Below are positions 24,335 through 36,850 of a stretch of 64,000 nt of DNA, piece after piece; position 1 is the stretch's first letter; the number at the start of each line of letters is the position of its first letter. A model generated the notes under the pieces. That model was given only the letters and a program-made list of their open reading frames with translations, searched no databases and had not been told where the DNA came from. A program made the translations under genes and the position numbers. The stretch comes from Primulina eburnea (lineage: Eukaryota; Streptophyta; Magnoliopsida; Lamiales; Gesneriaceae): contig NC_133114.1 of NCBI RefSeq assembly GCF_022965805.1, positions 6,902,261 to 6,966,260 of the forward strand. The letters are read 5' to 3'.

Positions 24335-26140
24335 TCCATCCTTCCTCATTGCCATTCATCCTCCTTAAACACCACATCACTAATGATCAAGTAATTTTTG
24401 TATCTAGGCTCAAGGCGAAAAAGTTATAGCATTTAACACCTTCTGGATATCTCAAGAAAAAAACACTTCAATGCCCTAGCCTCCAGTTTATCTTGTCTGT
24501 TGTGAACATATATGTTAAGCAACCAAAAGTTTTTAACATATTATAATCGGGAAATTTCCCACTCCAGATTTCATGTTATGTTTTGAAATTTAATGCCGTA
24601 GAAGGGCACCTGTTTATCAAATATATTGTTATGATGGCAACTTCAGCCCAAAATGCTTTTGGCAGATTTACACCAATGAGCATGCATTGTATTCTCTCAA
24701 GCATGATTCTATTGAACTTCTCAACCCATCTATTTTTTTGGGCATTACCTGGTACAACCTTGTGCCTTAATAGTCCTCTTTCTGCACACATTTTTTAACT
24801 CCTTTGAAAAGATCTCCATTCCATTGTCAGTCCCCTCCTCCCTTATTGAGTTTCAATCAGTGTCTTTCATTACTTGAACTCTTTGAAGGTTTGGTCCTTG
24901 CTGGGAAGTGGACAACCCATATTTTTCTGGAATAATCATCCACAATGGTCAAGAGATACACTACACAAACATGTGAAGGAGTCTTCGTTGTTTCCCATAA
25001 GTCCATATGTATGTAGAACAATTTTTATCCGGTTGTATATTGTCCAGTGTTGAAATTTACCTTGTGAGATTTACCAAGACAATACTCACAAAATGCCAAA
25101 TCATCTTCAAGACGATCCCTAACGCTCCTTGTATTTTGAGTTCCTGAATACCTTTGTGACTCATATGTCCCAATCTCTTGTGCCATAAGAAAGTTGTATT
25201 CTTTTTTCCTGTCACAAGATTACAGACTGAACCTGTTACAACCTTTCTCAACAGATAATATAATCCATGTCTTAGTTTTCCCTTGTAAATGACCGTGACT
25301 CCCTTGATAATCCTCAAGCTTTTGTTGTCTCCTGTGAAAGTATATCCAGCCTTATAAAATTTACCAAGTGAGATAAGATTAATCTTTAGCTTAGGAATGT
25401 ATCTCACGTCATGCAACGTCCTCACCATGTCATCATGTAACTTGAGACTCAAGTGCCTATTCCCTCCACTGCACATGCTTTATCATCTCCAAGAAGTACT
25501 TTTGGCCCTGATAAACTTTTTAAGTTTTGAAGCCATACCTTGTCTCTGTCCTTTGTATATGATTTCTTCTTCAAATCCTTAGATCTTAGTGCACTTCGGA
25601 CATCTTCCAGAGACAAACTCTCTCTTTTATATAACTTGTCCAAAAAATTTGATTATTATCCTAAAAGAGAACCAATCGGTAGGAGTGTTAGATCCTCATC
25701 ATCTACCAATGTTTTCTAAATCTTGGATTATCATTTCAAATGCATCCAGTTGACATTCGAGATCACCATACCCTCATCTTATAAGCATACAAGGATTCCT
25801 TCAAGAATAACCTGCTCAGTAGAGTTTTTGTCATGTACAGACTCAAGTTTACTCCACACTCCAGCCGAAGTATGTTCCTTAGCTACCTTCTTCAAAACCA
25901 AATTAGACAAGTTTAAAATCAATATAATGTTCGCTTTGTGAAGTAAATCGGTCTTTTCTTGGGCCGATAAACTTACTGGTAATTCTTTCTCCTCCTTCAA
26001 TGCAATATTGAGGCCTTGGTGAACCACCAATGCTCTCATTTTTATCCTCCATAATCCAAAATCGTTGTCCCCATTGAATTTCTCCGGATTTAACTTTGTG
26101 GACGTCATCCTTGAACCCTCAACATGGCTATGGTACCAAT
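24335..26140 (-). pseudogene. Decayed Ty1/copia gag-integrase remnant
   Basis: Minus-strand fragments in copia order: gag (25779-26186, with the LNPEKFNGDNDFGLWRIKM start and a UBN2-type domain), a segment around 25449-25643, the GAG-pre-integrase region (25057-25476, with HKRLGHMS), and the integrase C-terminal part with its following domain (24400-24791, including WVEKFNRIMLERIQCML). Stops and frameshifts separate them. The integrase catalytic core is incomplete, with a gap around 24800-25050. It has no capacity for activity. Confidence 0.85.
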
Positions 26141-26560
26141 TTGTTGAGTTTTGACAGAGGAAATAGTTAAGAGAATGTTGTATCAAGTTGGGGGAATATG
26201 TGTGTGATATGTAAATACAAAAAGCTTATAGAAGAAAAACAAAGAAGATTTTCATAACAAATTTCATTCCTTCAATTACAAGAGTTATGCAAGTGACCCC
26301 AAGCCTATTCCCTGATTATCTCACTCCCTAAGCTCTCATTAAAGTTTCTGAATGTCGTACAAACTACAAATCACAAGCCTTTGATAGAACAAAGAAATAA
26401 GGAAAACCAACTAGAACTTAAATAATTTCCTAGCAACTTGCACATTCCATTAGATAAAAACTAACCAACTTTTGATTGGTTCAACTATTGAATATTTGGA
26501 ATGATACCACATATCTTTTGAACATGTTTTTAAATTATACCAATTAGATATTTGATCCTT
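26141..26560 (-). repeat. Possible LTR of the decayed copia
   Basis: Just upstream of the gag start (minus strand) is TTGGTACCATAGCC, which resembles a copia PBS, adjoining TGTTGAGTTTTGAC at 26141. The outer end is not clear to me and no partner LTR remains. Confidence 0.35.
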
Positions 26561-26761
26561 AGAGCAGGCCCTCCCTGTTGGCCTATCATTTTGCAATCTC
26601 AATTACAAAACATCTGATCCATTCGTAGTTTGGATATTTCGTCATGGTGGGGTAGGCCCTCTGGTTTTTACTTGTCTCCAGGTTTAATTACACCATAGAC
26701 ATTTAATTAACATAAAACAGGTGACAAAGCCTCATATTACATGGAATTTGACTTTTGGTTG

Positions 26762-27173
26762 TGTGAGGCTCGGACCGAAGAGGGCGGGGGTGATCGCCGG
26801 TGCCATGAGGTTGCACGGACAATTAATGACTCCTGACAGGCTTCTAGGCGAAGAGAACATGAATAAACCAATCTCACACTGGAAAGAGAGAGATCTCCAA
26901 AACTGTTCAGGTATGAGACTGTGCAGTTGAGAAGTCCTTAAAAGATTTTATATGCAATACTCATATCAAGAAGATGCATCTTCTTTTCGAGAGCTCATCA
27001 TATAAAAACTCCAAAGTTAAGCGTGCTTGGTTTGAGGCAATTTTGTGATGGGTGACCCATTGGAAAGTTTTTTATGGTGCATGTGAATGAGGACATAAGC
27101 ACACTAAAAAGACTCGTCTTGGCACAGTGAGGACGATCGTCGAATCTGGGCCGTTACAGTTGGTATCAGAGCC
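26762..27173 (+). mobile_element. Cassandra-like TRIM: LTR plus PBS
   Basis: An LTR-like unit from TGTGAGGCTCGG (26762) to GGCCGTTACA (27158) is followed 2 nt later by TGGTATCAGAGCC (27161-27173), the initiator tRNA-Met PBS. It contains 5S rRNA-like sequence, the hallmark of Cassandra terminal-repeat retrotransposons in miniature (established knowledge). I find no second LTR; the element seems truncated, as the following 200 bp run into another gypsy end. Confidence 0.7.
26990..27078 (+). repeat. 5S rRNA-like segment inside the Cassandra-like LTR
   Basis: ACTCC(A)AAGTTAAGCGTGCTTGG followed by GATGGGTGACC matches the internal promoter boxes A and C of plant 5S rRNA in the right order and spacing. 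The remainder has diverged (for example TTTGAGGCAATTTTGT in place of the intervening stem). It is not a functional 5S gene but might still bind TFIIIA and Pol III. Confidence 0.75.
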
Positions 27174-27790
27174 AGTGTGTTAGACGCCACACGTTGTGAA
27201 ACGTTTTAAAGCCGTGAGACCACAGACCAAATTAGACAATATAACAAGTAGGTTGAACCGTTACAGATTGTTTCAACCCTCCTCCCCTTTAAAGACCTTG
27301 TCCTCAAGATCAACAAGCAAACAAGGCTAACACAATACACCAAGTCATCAACATTACTCGTATGTGCACTAAGACCACACTTTAAAATCAAGAAACAGAT
27401 AGATGCGAGTTTCGATTATGTTTTTATCTTGTTTTGAACTTAGTGAAAAAGCGGCATCTTTGTCAACATAAAAATAATAAATACACAAAGTAAAAACAAT
27501 TGGGTGAAAAAGACGAAGATTAAGTATTATCTTCTACAGTGACATCTATACAAAATACAGTAATTTTTAAAAGAATCTACTTTTCACCGAGTCCCAACAT
27601 TCACAATATATAAACAGCATCAAAGGAGAAATATAGGACATTATGCAATCAGGCAGAGAAATTTATGAAGTTCTCATACATGTAAATGTTATGTGGTGAG
27701 CATCTTCTTTAAATAAGCCACTCGTTCTAATTTAGAATCATATGGCTAAATATTCACTATTTTATTTCAACTACTAAAAAGGGGAAAAAT
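27174..27790. other. Repeat debris 3' of RAD9
   Basis: No gene seen. On the minus strand 27240-27330 resembles the end of another LTR element (GAGGACAAGGTCTTTAAAGGGGAGGAGG, shown here only as a purine-rich tract). 27400-27790 is AT-rich and probably holds the RAD9 3' UTR and polyadenylation region. Confidence 0.4.
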
Positions 27791-27801
27791 ACATCTTCTA
27801 T

Positions 27802-30800
27802 TCATGAGTATGGAGGTGTTGACTGAACAAACAAGTCTGCTTCATCCTCTTCATCATCATCCGCAACTGCATCTACCCAGTTTCTAGGATGGCGTTGTGA
27901 TAAAGTACTGCCAATTACATCTCCACCTAAAAGCACAACAATTGAAGTAGTATTTGATTGAGCATGAAGCAGGATAAAAAAAACACTAAGTAAACCTGCA
28001 CATTTAACCAACCTAGAGGGTTTCCTGCATTATTTGTTTCCATGGCACCACAACTATTACATTCCGTCAAGAAAATTGAAAGTGAATATTTGCTAAAAAT
28101 AGGTGTTCTATGGTATATCACATGCTCTTATCAAGTTTATATGGTCTAGTACGTTTATGAATTTGATTCCGATAATATCTAATGTGGCTCTTACGGTAAA
28201 GATTTACCACTACATATTTTTTCTTTTTTACCAGTCTAAAAAACATGCATCAGTTCAAGAATGTGAGTTAAGACTTAAAATGCGCCGATACTTCAACAAT
28301 TTGATGTCCCATCGTGCTAAACTTAACAAAATAAAGTCAAAAGATCGAGACCCTTTATTTCTGATGAAAATTAGGTCTCGTTTTACAAGAAACAATCAAC
28401 TTTTCTTTTTCTCTTTTTCTTTATTTCCTAGAAGTGTTCAGAGGTTGGACTAGCTTTTCTCACTCACGGAGACCATATGACCAAAAAATGAGAAACTTGT
28501 AATTGAAAATAATTCATGTAAAAACATTAAAAAGTAAAATATATGCACTGAAGCTTCGTACTTTTGAAGCTACTAGCATCTCCTAGGAATAAAATTGCTG
28601 AATTATTCTTTTTTTCCCTTTCAACCCCAGTTCATCAGACTATGAGCATACAATTTTGACTCATTAGGAAGATAGCAATAGAACTCCTGCAACACAATGA
28701 AATATTTATAAGGATACGCTCCTTGGTAGCCAGGCATTCCAGTAGCATTTTTATCCACAGAAATGTTCATCTCACCAATCCTCTGGATTGTCCTATGTTC
28801 TTTAGTCTGTTGATTTCCTTCTACATGGGTACGCCTATCTTCAGTGTCATTACCATCTTTTGCTGCACTTCCTTCATGTGTAGAAATTCATGAAGACCAA
28901 TGCAAGTTATTCAGTCTAACATTATAAGAAATATGTTGAACTCACCTGAGAGTTCAGACCAAATTCTGGTGTGATCAGACAGGTGATCAGAAGTATTTCC
29001 ATTAGGATCTTGCTGTGCTGAAACCCCTGCACTGGCAGCTGGAGGAGGTCCTGCAGAATTTCCAAAGTTGAGCTGCGAGACAAGCATGGTTGCAAGCACT
29101 AGTGTGGCATCAAAATTTGAGAAGGATTCATCATCTGAGCCAAATTTTGGCGCCATTAGAATTGGCCTGTTTATCCATTTAGCCGATCAGATTAAATTCA
29201 ATTTTAAGCTAAAAATGTGATGACAACAAGTAAATAGGCAGGAATGTTCAGAATATGTGGATCCACCTATAAAGAAAAAAGTTCTTCATTAAATACAACT
29301 GTGCATTGTCAACTCTTGTTTTGCTAAAGATACAACTCAATATTAAACATTTAATCTAACACCAAAAATTCAAATATACATTTCAGCATGTCCACAAACA
29401 GAAGTAGCAAGAACTTTTGCTGTACCAGAGGCATCCTCAATTGGAAAACAACTTCATGAACAATGGAAAGAAAAAGCTTATATGCTAATTAGAAAATGGC
29501 TAATTAATCAAGTGTTAGAAGAAAATTAATCTTACTCGCCAGCTTTATCAAAGTATATGTGTATGTCAACTTCACATCCCTCGCAGAATGAAAGAAATGC
29601 CTGGAATGTATAGCAAAAATAGACCGAAGGAAGAGAAGTGTTACAAACAACAGAAAAAGAAAAAATAATAAAGCTCACGATATGATGAAAGGGAACAGTC
29701 CAAAGTATCCTGCTGGCATAATTTTGATGGTAATAGAGGTTTCCTAGCAGCATGAGAGTGGAGTCTAGTATAGACTATGCATGTGTCATAGACATGAAAC
29801 TAAGTTGATGGAAAATCTGCTTACAAGTTTTCATTTATATGCCACCACTTCTATAAGTCATTGAAGGAAAGAAAATTAATATGTATTCAGTTGCTTCACC
29901 TTCAGTTCCTTCACTCCAAATGTTATATCTACAGGATCTCGAAAGTGCTCATACTGTACAAATTCCTCCTTAGGATCTATCCACAGCTGAGTATGTAGCA
30001 ATGAATCATTTTCTGCATTTAGGAGCGTACACTCTAATATTAGCTGTGAACTGAGCCTTTTCTAGTGCAAAAAAATATACAAAGTTTCCTAGTGTACCTG
30101 AGGTTGGGTCAATGTAACTTCTAAATTCAACGGCTTTTCCCCCAAACTGATCAGCATCATTGGCGTTCAAGGTAGGTTGTTGTGTTGCGATGATTGTGAT
30201 CTCCTGAAGTGTTGATTGAAAATTAGCTAGTAATCTGTTGAGATCCCGAGGCCGAACTACAAAGCTGCTAGGAAGCAGCCTCCGATCAAGTGATAGTAGT
30301 TGTATATCAGGTTCAACATTGCATGAGATCCAATAGGTTTTTCTCATTCCTGTAAAAGAACATAAATTTCACACTCTAAACCACGACAGGTGGTGGAAAT
30401 GGGATTTAATGGCATACAATGGCGGACATACATTCGTCTCAACACGATGCAACACACTTGAAACATGATTAAGCAGAGATTGAAAACTTACAGGTACAGG
30501 CTAAAGGTGACAACAATGAAATAATGCTCCTTTTCTAAGAACTTTTTTTTTGGCCATATTGAAAGGAAGTTAAATGTGACATATAGCTCAGCTACATATA
30601 AATTTGCATGCCATTCTTGTATTTTATACCAAATAACCTCAGTCTAGCAGAAATTCTTGTAAAAGAAGCACAAAGAAATTTCTGATATTTTGAGTTATTT
30701 TTTTGTCCAAGCAATTGAAGGGGTTTTGGACATGGTCATCAAAGTACATTAATTTTTTTTTAAGTCTAACAGGTCTACAACAAACTTTATGCCTTCTTGA

Positions 30801-33800
30801 TAGCAGCCATGCTTCTCATTTTTAACAATTATATGCAGTTGCCATATTAGAGGTCAAAGAGCCACGTGTTTTTTTTAGCATAAGAGCTATATGTTTTTGG
30901 AATCATATTATTGTACCCATTCCTTCACCATAAGCAGCATTTCTGCTTTGAACAGAAGACGTGCAATTTCAATAGGTCTAAGTAAATTGGTAGCAAATCA
31001 GTCTTTCAACCACCAAAAGAGTCGAGGCTAGAAAATCTGATTTTGTAAGTACCGTGTATCGTATTATCGTAAATCATATTTTTGATAATCGGTAATTTAT
31101 GACATTGTAATGTTATTAAGTACATGAAGTATATAAGTGACACATGTTCCGGTTTTCAGTATAAGTATCTGAGTATTAGTTTAAATGTAATGAAACCAAT
31201 TTCATTAAAAAGCTAATACATAGTACTACAATATTTATGTTTTGAGTTTTGTCCAAATCCATTTGGAAACAGGGGCAAAATCATCCCGAAATGCATTCTG
31301 TGCATTGAAGTGTCTGCATTGACACATTTGGGGAGAACGAGCGTAATTTTCGCATCTGATATCCAAATTGAATGAGGTCGGTGGCAAATGAAAGTTAAGA
31401 CATAGATCTACAACTTTCATGTTGACCATTTTTGCTAATTCGACACCTAGCATTCCGGACAGAACATGGTGCACTAGGGCACCATTGTTTGACCGCCCCA
31501 ACGCGACAATATCAAGGTTTGTGAACAGAACATCGACAATATCAAGGTTTGTGAACAGAACATGGCGCGCTAGGGCGCCATTGTTTTACCGCCCCAGCGC
31601 GGCAGTGAAACACATGTTGGACAGAACCCGGCGTGCTAGGGCGTAAATATTTGACCGCCCCAGTGCGGAAAGATAAAACCGCTCCAGGCAGAGCTCGGCG
31701 CGCTAGGGCGCCATTACTTGAACGCCCCAGCGCGCACACAAATATATAATGTTGATAAGAACGAGTTTTACAGAAAAATCTCGTTTCTTTCTCTGAATTT
31801 CGAAGAAAATTTTGGAAATAAAGTTTTACGTGTACGAATCTACTTCGAAACGTTGTCAAAACATGAAACAAATTATATATTCGGAATCCCCGCGTCGAGA
31901 GCGTTCTTTTGAGGTATGTTTTTTCTCGATTCAGAACTTTTATTTCGTGTATCACTGAAATAGCATGTATTTGAAGTTGTTTTCAATATATGCAATAGAA
32001 TTACCGACAATAAACTACGATTCAAAGTCGAAATTGAGTTATGTTATGATTTCAATTTGATATGAATTTTCAAAGTTTCAAAAGCTTTTTAGAACCTGAA
32101 TTGTTGATTTTCATTGAATTCATTGAATGAAATGAAGATGTTGATTATGTAGATAGCATTTCTGTACAGAAATTTTAAAGCTACATTGACTGGAAACGCA
32201 GAACTGAGGTATATTGCACCGAGTAACATACGACAGGTATCTGTGTCATCTGATATATGTTTGATTGATTTGACTGAGAATATATGTCTATATGCCTTAT
32301 TTGTTGAGTTGATGTGGCACACATGACATTCATGATTGGATATCGATGTATAACATAAATATTTTGTTAACGCACATTATTTTATTCATACATCGATACA
32401 TGACATGTACGATGAGCTATCCTTGGATACCTTTATATCATTGGATTTGATTCTGGGGTTTGTGAGCACGATGCTATGTTGGCATTACGTGGCCCTTAAA
32501 ACATAGACATTTGTGGCCCCAATAATTGATTGTTTGAGATTTTGGATTTGTTGACACTTTGCCGACGCTATCATACGATCATCCTTTATACTTGATCGAG
32601 GCCGGTGTGCCAGCTCGAGCATTGATTTGATAGCGATTCGATTGGTTCTGATTCATTCTCAGTGGATGGGCATTTGACCTGATATCCCCACGACATGCAT
32701 GCATTGTGTATCATACATCATTGTGTAGACACATGTTGTATATATTATGATTATTCCATACGGAGCTTTGTTCACCCCCAAGAGGGGTTGTTGTCGTCTT
32801 CGTGTGTGGACAATGACAGGTATTCTAGGTTATCAGGAGACTGGAGATGGTACTTCTGGAGGGAGTCACATTTGAGTTAAGTGAAATGGGATCGTTTTAA
32901 GGTGTTCAAAATCGCAACGGAAGCACAAAATTATTTTAATTTACAAAAACCGAAATTTTGGAAGAAATTTCTACAAAAATGAACACCATGTACTAGTTGT
33001 GCAAGCATATACAAAATCTCAACTTTCATGCATAGGGTGTTGAGAAATTTATACCTATCAACCACAAAGATTGATGTAATGGCTCCAACCAAGTTGTAAA
33101 CAACTTGGCTCTTCAAAGGCAAGACAAATCTACAAGCTCTCCTTGATCTTGAATCTTTCCTTCAAATTAGGCCCACCACTAACTAGGAAGATCCCCTCAT
33201 ATTTTGCACTAGAAAAATATGAAGATTTTTCAAAGAGAAGTGAGTTGTTCCTTCAACAACTGAAGAACAAAAATGAGAAGAAAAATGGAGAGAAAAACAA
33301 GAGGAAGTTTCGGCCATTGCAAGGTGAGAATAAGGGAGGATGAGTTGTCTTGGGGTTGCAAAAAGTTGATCCAAAAAGGTTGCATGTCATGCATTATTTT
33401 AATCAAAAGTAATCCCCAACTCTTCACCTCCCAAGCATGCAAGTTGAGTGGGCTTGTAACTTTTACAAGGCCCATGGACTATAATTTAAATGTCCCAAAC
33501 ATATTTGGGCCCATTTATAGTTTACTTGATTTTACTCAAGCCCACTAGTTAAATAATTATTTCCAAATGGGCTCTACAAGGCCCAATGATATTTAATTAA
33601 TTCAACACTTGAATTAATTTAATTATTTGGACTCTACTAGGCCCACTAGTGTTTAATTAATTCAACACTTGAATTAATTTAATTTAGTCCATAATAATGT
33701 TTATGAAAATCACAATTTTCAAATACATTATTCTCTTGGCCAAATTTTAATTTAGGAACACTTCCATAAATCAAAATTTACATTTCTCTCATAGAAGTCA

Positions 33801-36796
33801 TACTTCTATTTTTCATTACGCTTATAAACTCATTTATAAGCCGTTCAACACATTGAACTATTTTCTCCTTTATAGAAGTCATACTTCTAATTTTCTTTAC
33901 GCTTATAAACCCCTTTATAAGCCGTTCAACTCATTGAACTATTTTACTTCTCAACGGGATCTAGAAAGCTAGCACTTGTGTGGCCCTCAATGGTTCATTG
34001 ATACGACTAGCCGTGGGTTCACATCTCCATGTGATTCGGACTAAACATGTCCTTATGTGAGCATATCCCAATTGCTCCATTCTTACTTATCAACACTTTG
34101 ATAACAAGAACGTCAGAACTCAAGTCTGATACTACCCAACCAATCATGTTAAACGCCTAGCAGCATCGCTTACATGATTCCCTAGGTATCAAATGATAGT
34201 GCCTGCAAGAACCATTCAATTATGGTTAGCGTACAGTACGGTCCCTTCAACTCATATATCCCGATCGATTCGACAACCATTGATTTATCGAGAGTTGTCC
34301 ATGAATCGATGCTATGTGTCATGTTGTAGTTGCATCAATGGTGTAATCTATGAAACCCCTTTCATAATTACAACCATAATCTGACCAGAGATTTCAACCT
34401 ACATACACATGATAATACATAGGATATCCATACCCGAAGGTAAGCGGTGAATCCCCGACTACAATGCATCGACTCCTATGTGTTTCGACAGAACACCCAA
34501 CCTTGCCACCTGATGACCCCATGAGAGTCGGTAAACAAGTCAAAGTGTAATTCTAGCACATAGAGTCTCAATGTTGTCCCGGATCATAAGGACTAATGGT
34601 GTACAACCATAAACCAGGACTTTTCCACTCGATAAGTGAGAACCACTTGGAAAGTCCTTTTATTGAGGGTTGTTCAGTGCACTCTACAAGGAGCACCTAT
34701 CTGCATGTTCGGACATCACAATGTCCCCTACCAATGAAACATGGTACTCACATCGCAGATACTAGTCTCTAACTCGAGCGGCCTATATCCTTCTTAGTGG
34801 CGGCTGAATCGACTAGGAACCGTTTAGAATATACAGTATTACAAATATGAGTTTCATGATACTCATCATATGAGCATCTCATATTCTTTCTACTATTTGT
34901 ATATTCAAGGGCTTTATCTATGCAACTAGCATGGGTATACAGATAAAGATGTGCCAAAGTAATAATTTCAAATATTATTAAAATAAAGATTGCTTATTCA
35001 TAGAGTTTCATTGTGAACACTCGGCCAACACTTGGCTCGACGGGCACCTACTCTAACATTAAGGATGAGTGGTCTATCTCAGTCTGTATATGTATGCCGA
35101 GGCATGTCCCGAGGATATGAGTTGTTGTATGTAGTTGATTTTGATTATGTGTTGGCATATTTTATGATGTAATGTGTTTAGACGAGACTTTATTATATAC
35201 TATTTTGAGTATCATAATCAAAGTTGACATGTTTTGGGCTTATTGTAAAGAAAATTTTCACTCGTTTTCCGCTGTAATTAATTAACTCTAATCAAATTGC
35301 CTAATAACTATTAGGAGTTAAGGACCCCACAGGTTTTACAACATATGAGGGAATGAAATTCAATATTCATGATAACAAAGTCTGGGCATCAACTCAGTTT
35401 TAATACAATGTAAAATTATGATTGATGTTTTCTGCATTAAAATCAAAGCAAAACATTGAAGCAGAAAATCAATTAAACATGGAGTTCATTTGATTATTGA
35501 GTCACTAAATAACTCGTGTTTTTTATTTTTATTACAAAAATTTGAATCTGTTCATCCCTTCCACCTTCTATGTTATGAATATCATTCCACTTTGAACAGA
35601 GAGAATTTTGATGGATCAAAATCTTGTATGCAACTTGAACCATTAAATAGTTATTCAATCTACAAACTGCCATGTGCGTATCTATCTTATGTGTTTTTGC
35701 ACATAAGGCTAAATGGACATAATCAGGTTTAGAACTTTTCTGCAATAATATCCAACAAACAATTCTTTATGAACACCAACAATACTTAACAAAATCTGTC
35801 ACTGCGAACTATTTATCTAGTGGAAACTGAGCAGAGTATCAGAGGCAATTAATTATAAGATGTAACAATAGGACTCTACCATTGAAACATTCTAAAGTCC
35901 ACTGCACCTTTGGTGAATTAGGATCAGATAATAGAACACTTATATGCTCTATACTCGCTATTGGAGTTCGCAATACTGAACAGATGGCCTGCATAAATCA
36001 AAATAAATCAAGTTATTTTGATTCAGGCGGTATAAAAATTATCTTAGGAGACTGTTGTTAACGCAAAAAGGAATACCTTCAAAAGCACACTGCATTGCAC
36101 CTGGGCACCAGAAACTGAATAGACATCAAAGAAATCGGGTTTCAAGGTTATGGATTGATAGGCGGACCTCGATGAATTAAGAGTGTGACAAGTAAGCTGC
36201 CACAAAAAAGTTGAATATTAAATGAAAATTGAAACAGCAAAGACTCCGCTCCATTCCAAATTCAAACTATATTTACATTACACTGAACGCAAAAAATTGG
36301 AACAAAGTGGTCAGCCAATACTCATATCAGTATATTTCTGAAATGTAACATGATTCAGAACATTTGATTTTACATAGCTCGTACTGACATTCATGCCATC
36401 AGGCCTACACTGGTTTTGTTTTACTGAAAGCCAACACCTATACAGTATAATTCGGACACAATCAAATTCCATCCGAAATCCTTAAAACCCTAATTACTTT
36501 ATCAAAACTAGTAAAAAAAAGTATAGAAACATTCTTATAAATTTCTGGAAAAAAGACAAAACCGACTTGCTGCAACAGCGGTTATGCTCATCGCATTCCA
36601 CCAACTTCGATAAGAAGCAAAACATTTGAGGAATCGTAAGTCAAAATACACGACGAATTACAGGAATAATATACAATTAAAAATAGCTCACCAGAGACGG
36701 TGATGCCTGAAGGACGATCTCGTTGCCGATTCGCGCCAGGCATATGATTGATCGAGCGAAGATTTTGAGAGCATTCCCGCTTAGACCCAGCTCCAT
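27802..36796 (-). CDS. RAD9: RAD9 checkpoint clamp subunit (9-1-1 complex), split gene
   Basis: I recognise the exons by similarity to eukaryotic Rad9, the subunit that with Rad1 and Hus1 forms the nuclear DNA-damage clamp. Exons on the minus strand: 36796-36692, 36196-36077, 35988-35880, 30349-30098, 30012-29900, 29600-29536, 29166-28946, 28871-28776, 27926-27802. All have GT-AG borders, phases agree throughout, and the total of 1206 nt gives 401 residues ending in TGA. The PCNA-like Rad9 domain covers about residues 1-280 (landmarks: start MELGLSGNALKIFARSI, WTLECFNGM, YWISCNVEPDIQ, LQLWIDP-like TQLWIDP, FLSFCEGCEVDIH, DATLVLATMLVSQL). A variable tail follows, ending in an acidic run and QSTPPYS. 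The 3' part is least certain: exon 8 could read further or another exon could lie in 27930-28770. Intron 3 (30350-35879) is expanded by nested LTRs. No inactivating lesion is seen in the exons. Confidence 0.92.
31468..31735. repeat. Four-unit GC-rich inverted-repeat array (family D)
   Basis: Units at 31468-31505, 31564-31601, 31630-31668 and 31697-31735. Each is GGCGCGCTAGGGCG, then a 12-nt AT-rich spacer, then CGCCCCAGCGCG, i.e. reverse-complementary arms with small variations. Period is 66-67 bp except where a 30-bp duplication is inserted between units 1 and 2. Confidence 0.88.
31504..31563. repeat. 30-bp perfect tandem duplication
   Basis: Two identical copies (31504-31533, 31534-31563), each beginning CGACAATATC and ending GAACAGAACAT. 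The extra copy accounts for the wider spacing between the first two array units. Confidence 0.9.
32903..35058 (-). mobile_element. Copia solo LTR nested in the intronic gypsy LTR
   Basis: TGTTCAAAATCGC...CTCTAACA, 2156 bp, the same length as the LTRs of the copia at 45508-54890 and alike along its length, though more diverged near the start. It is flanked by TTAAGG at 32897-32902 and 35059-35064. There is no internal domain. It lies in the same orientation as RAD9 transcription. Confidence 0.9.
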
Positions 36797-36850
36797 TTCC
36801 TCACCAAAATTTGGTAATCAAACTACAAGCTAAGCCTATAGATAGATTGT

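Larger units (their letters stand above)
31156..35331 (+). mobile_element. Gypsy solo LTR (family D) in RAD9 intron 3
   Basis: About 2.0 kb after removing the nested copia LTR. It ends in AGGACCCCACA (35331), like the GGGTCCCCACA end of B-type LTRs, and shares their layout: GC-rich box array, AT-rich spot, then a distal ACAGGT...GGAGATGG-type segment. GGTTTT occurs at 31151-31156 and 35332-35337 and could be the target duplication, but the 5' end lacks TG there; TGTAATG at 31186 is an alternative start. There is no internal domain or PBS, and it is antisense to RAD9. Confidence 0.65.

Noticed and set aside
26990..27078. 5S rRNA gene
   Set aside because: Only the internal promoter boxes match well; the ends and the middle have diverged and it lies within an LTR with a PBS.
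28103..28453. 116-codon plus-strand frame
   Set aside because: Antisense to RAD9 intron 8, low-complexity Lys/Phe-rich product, no domain recognised.
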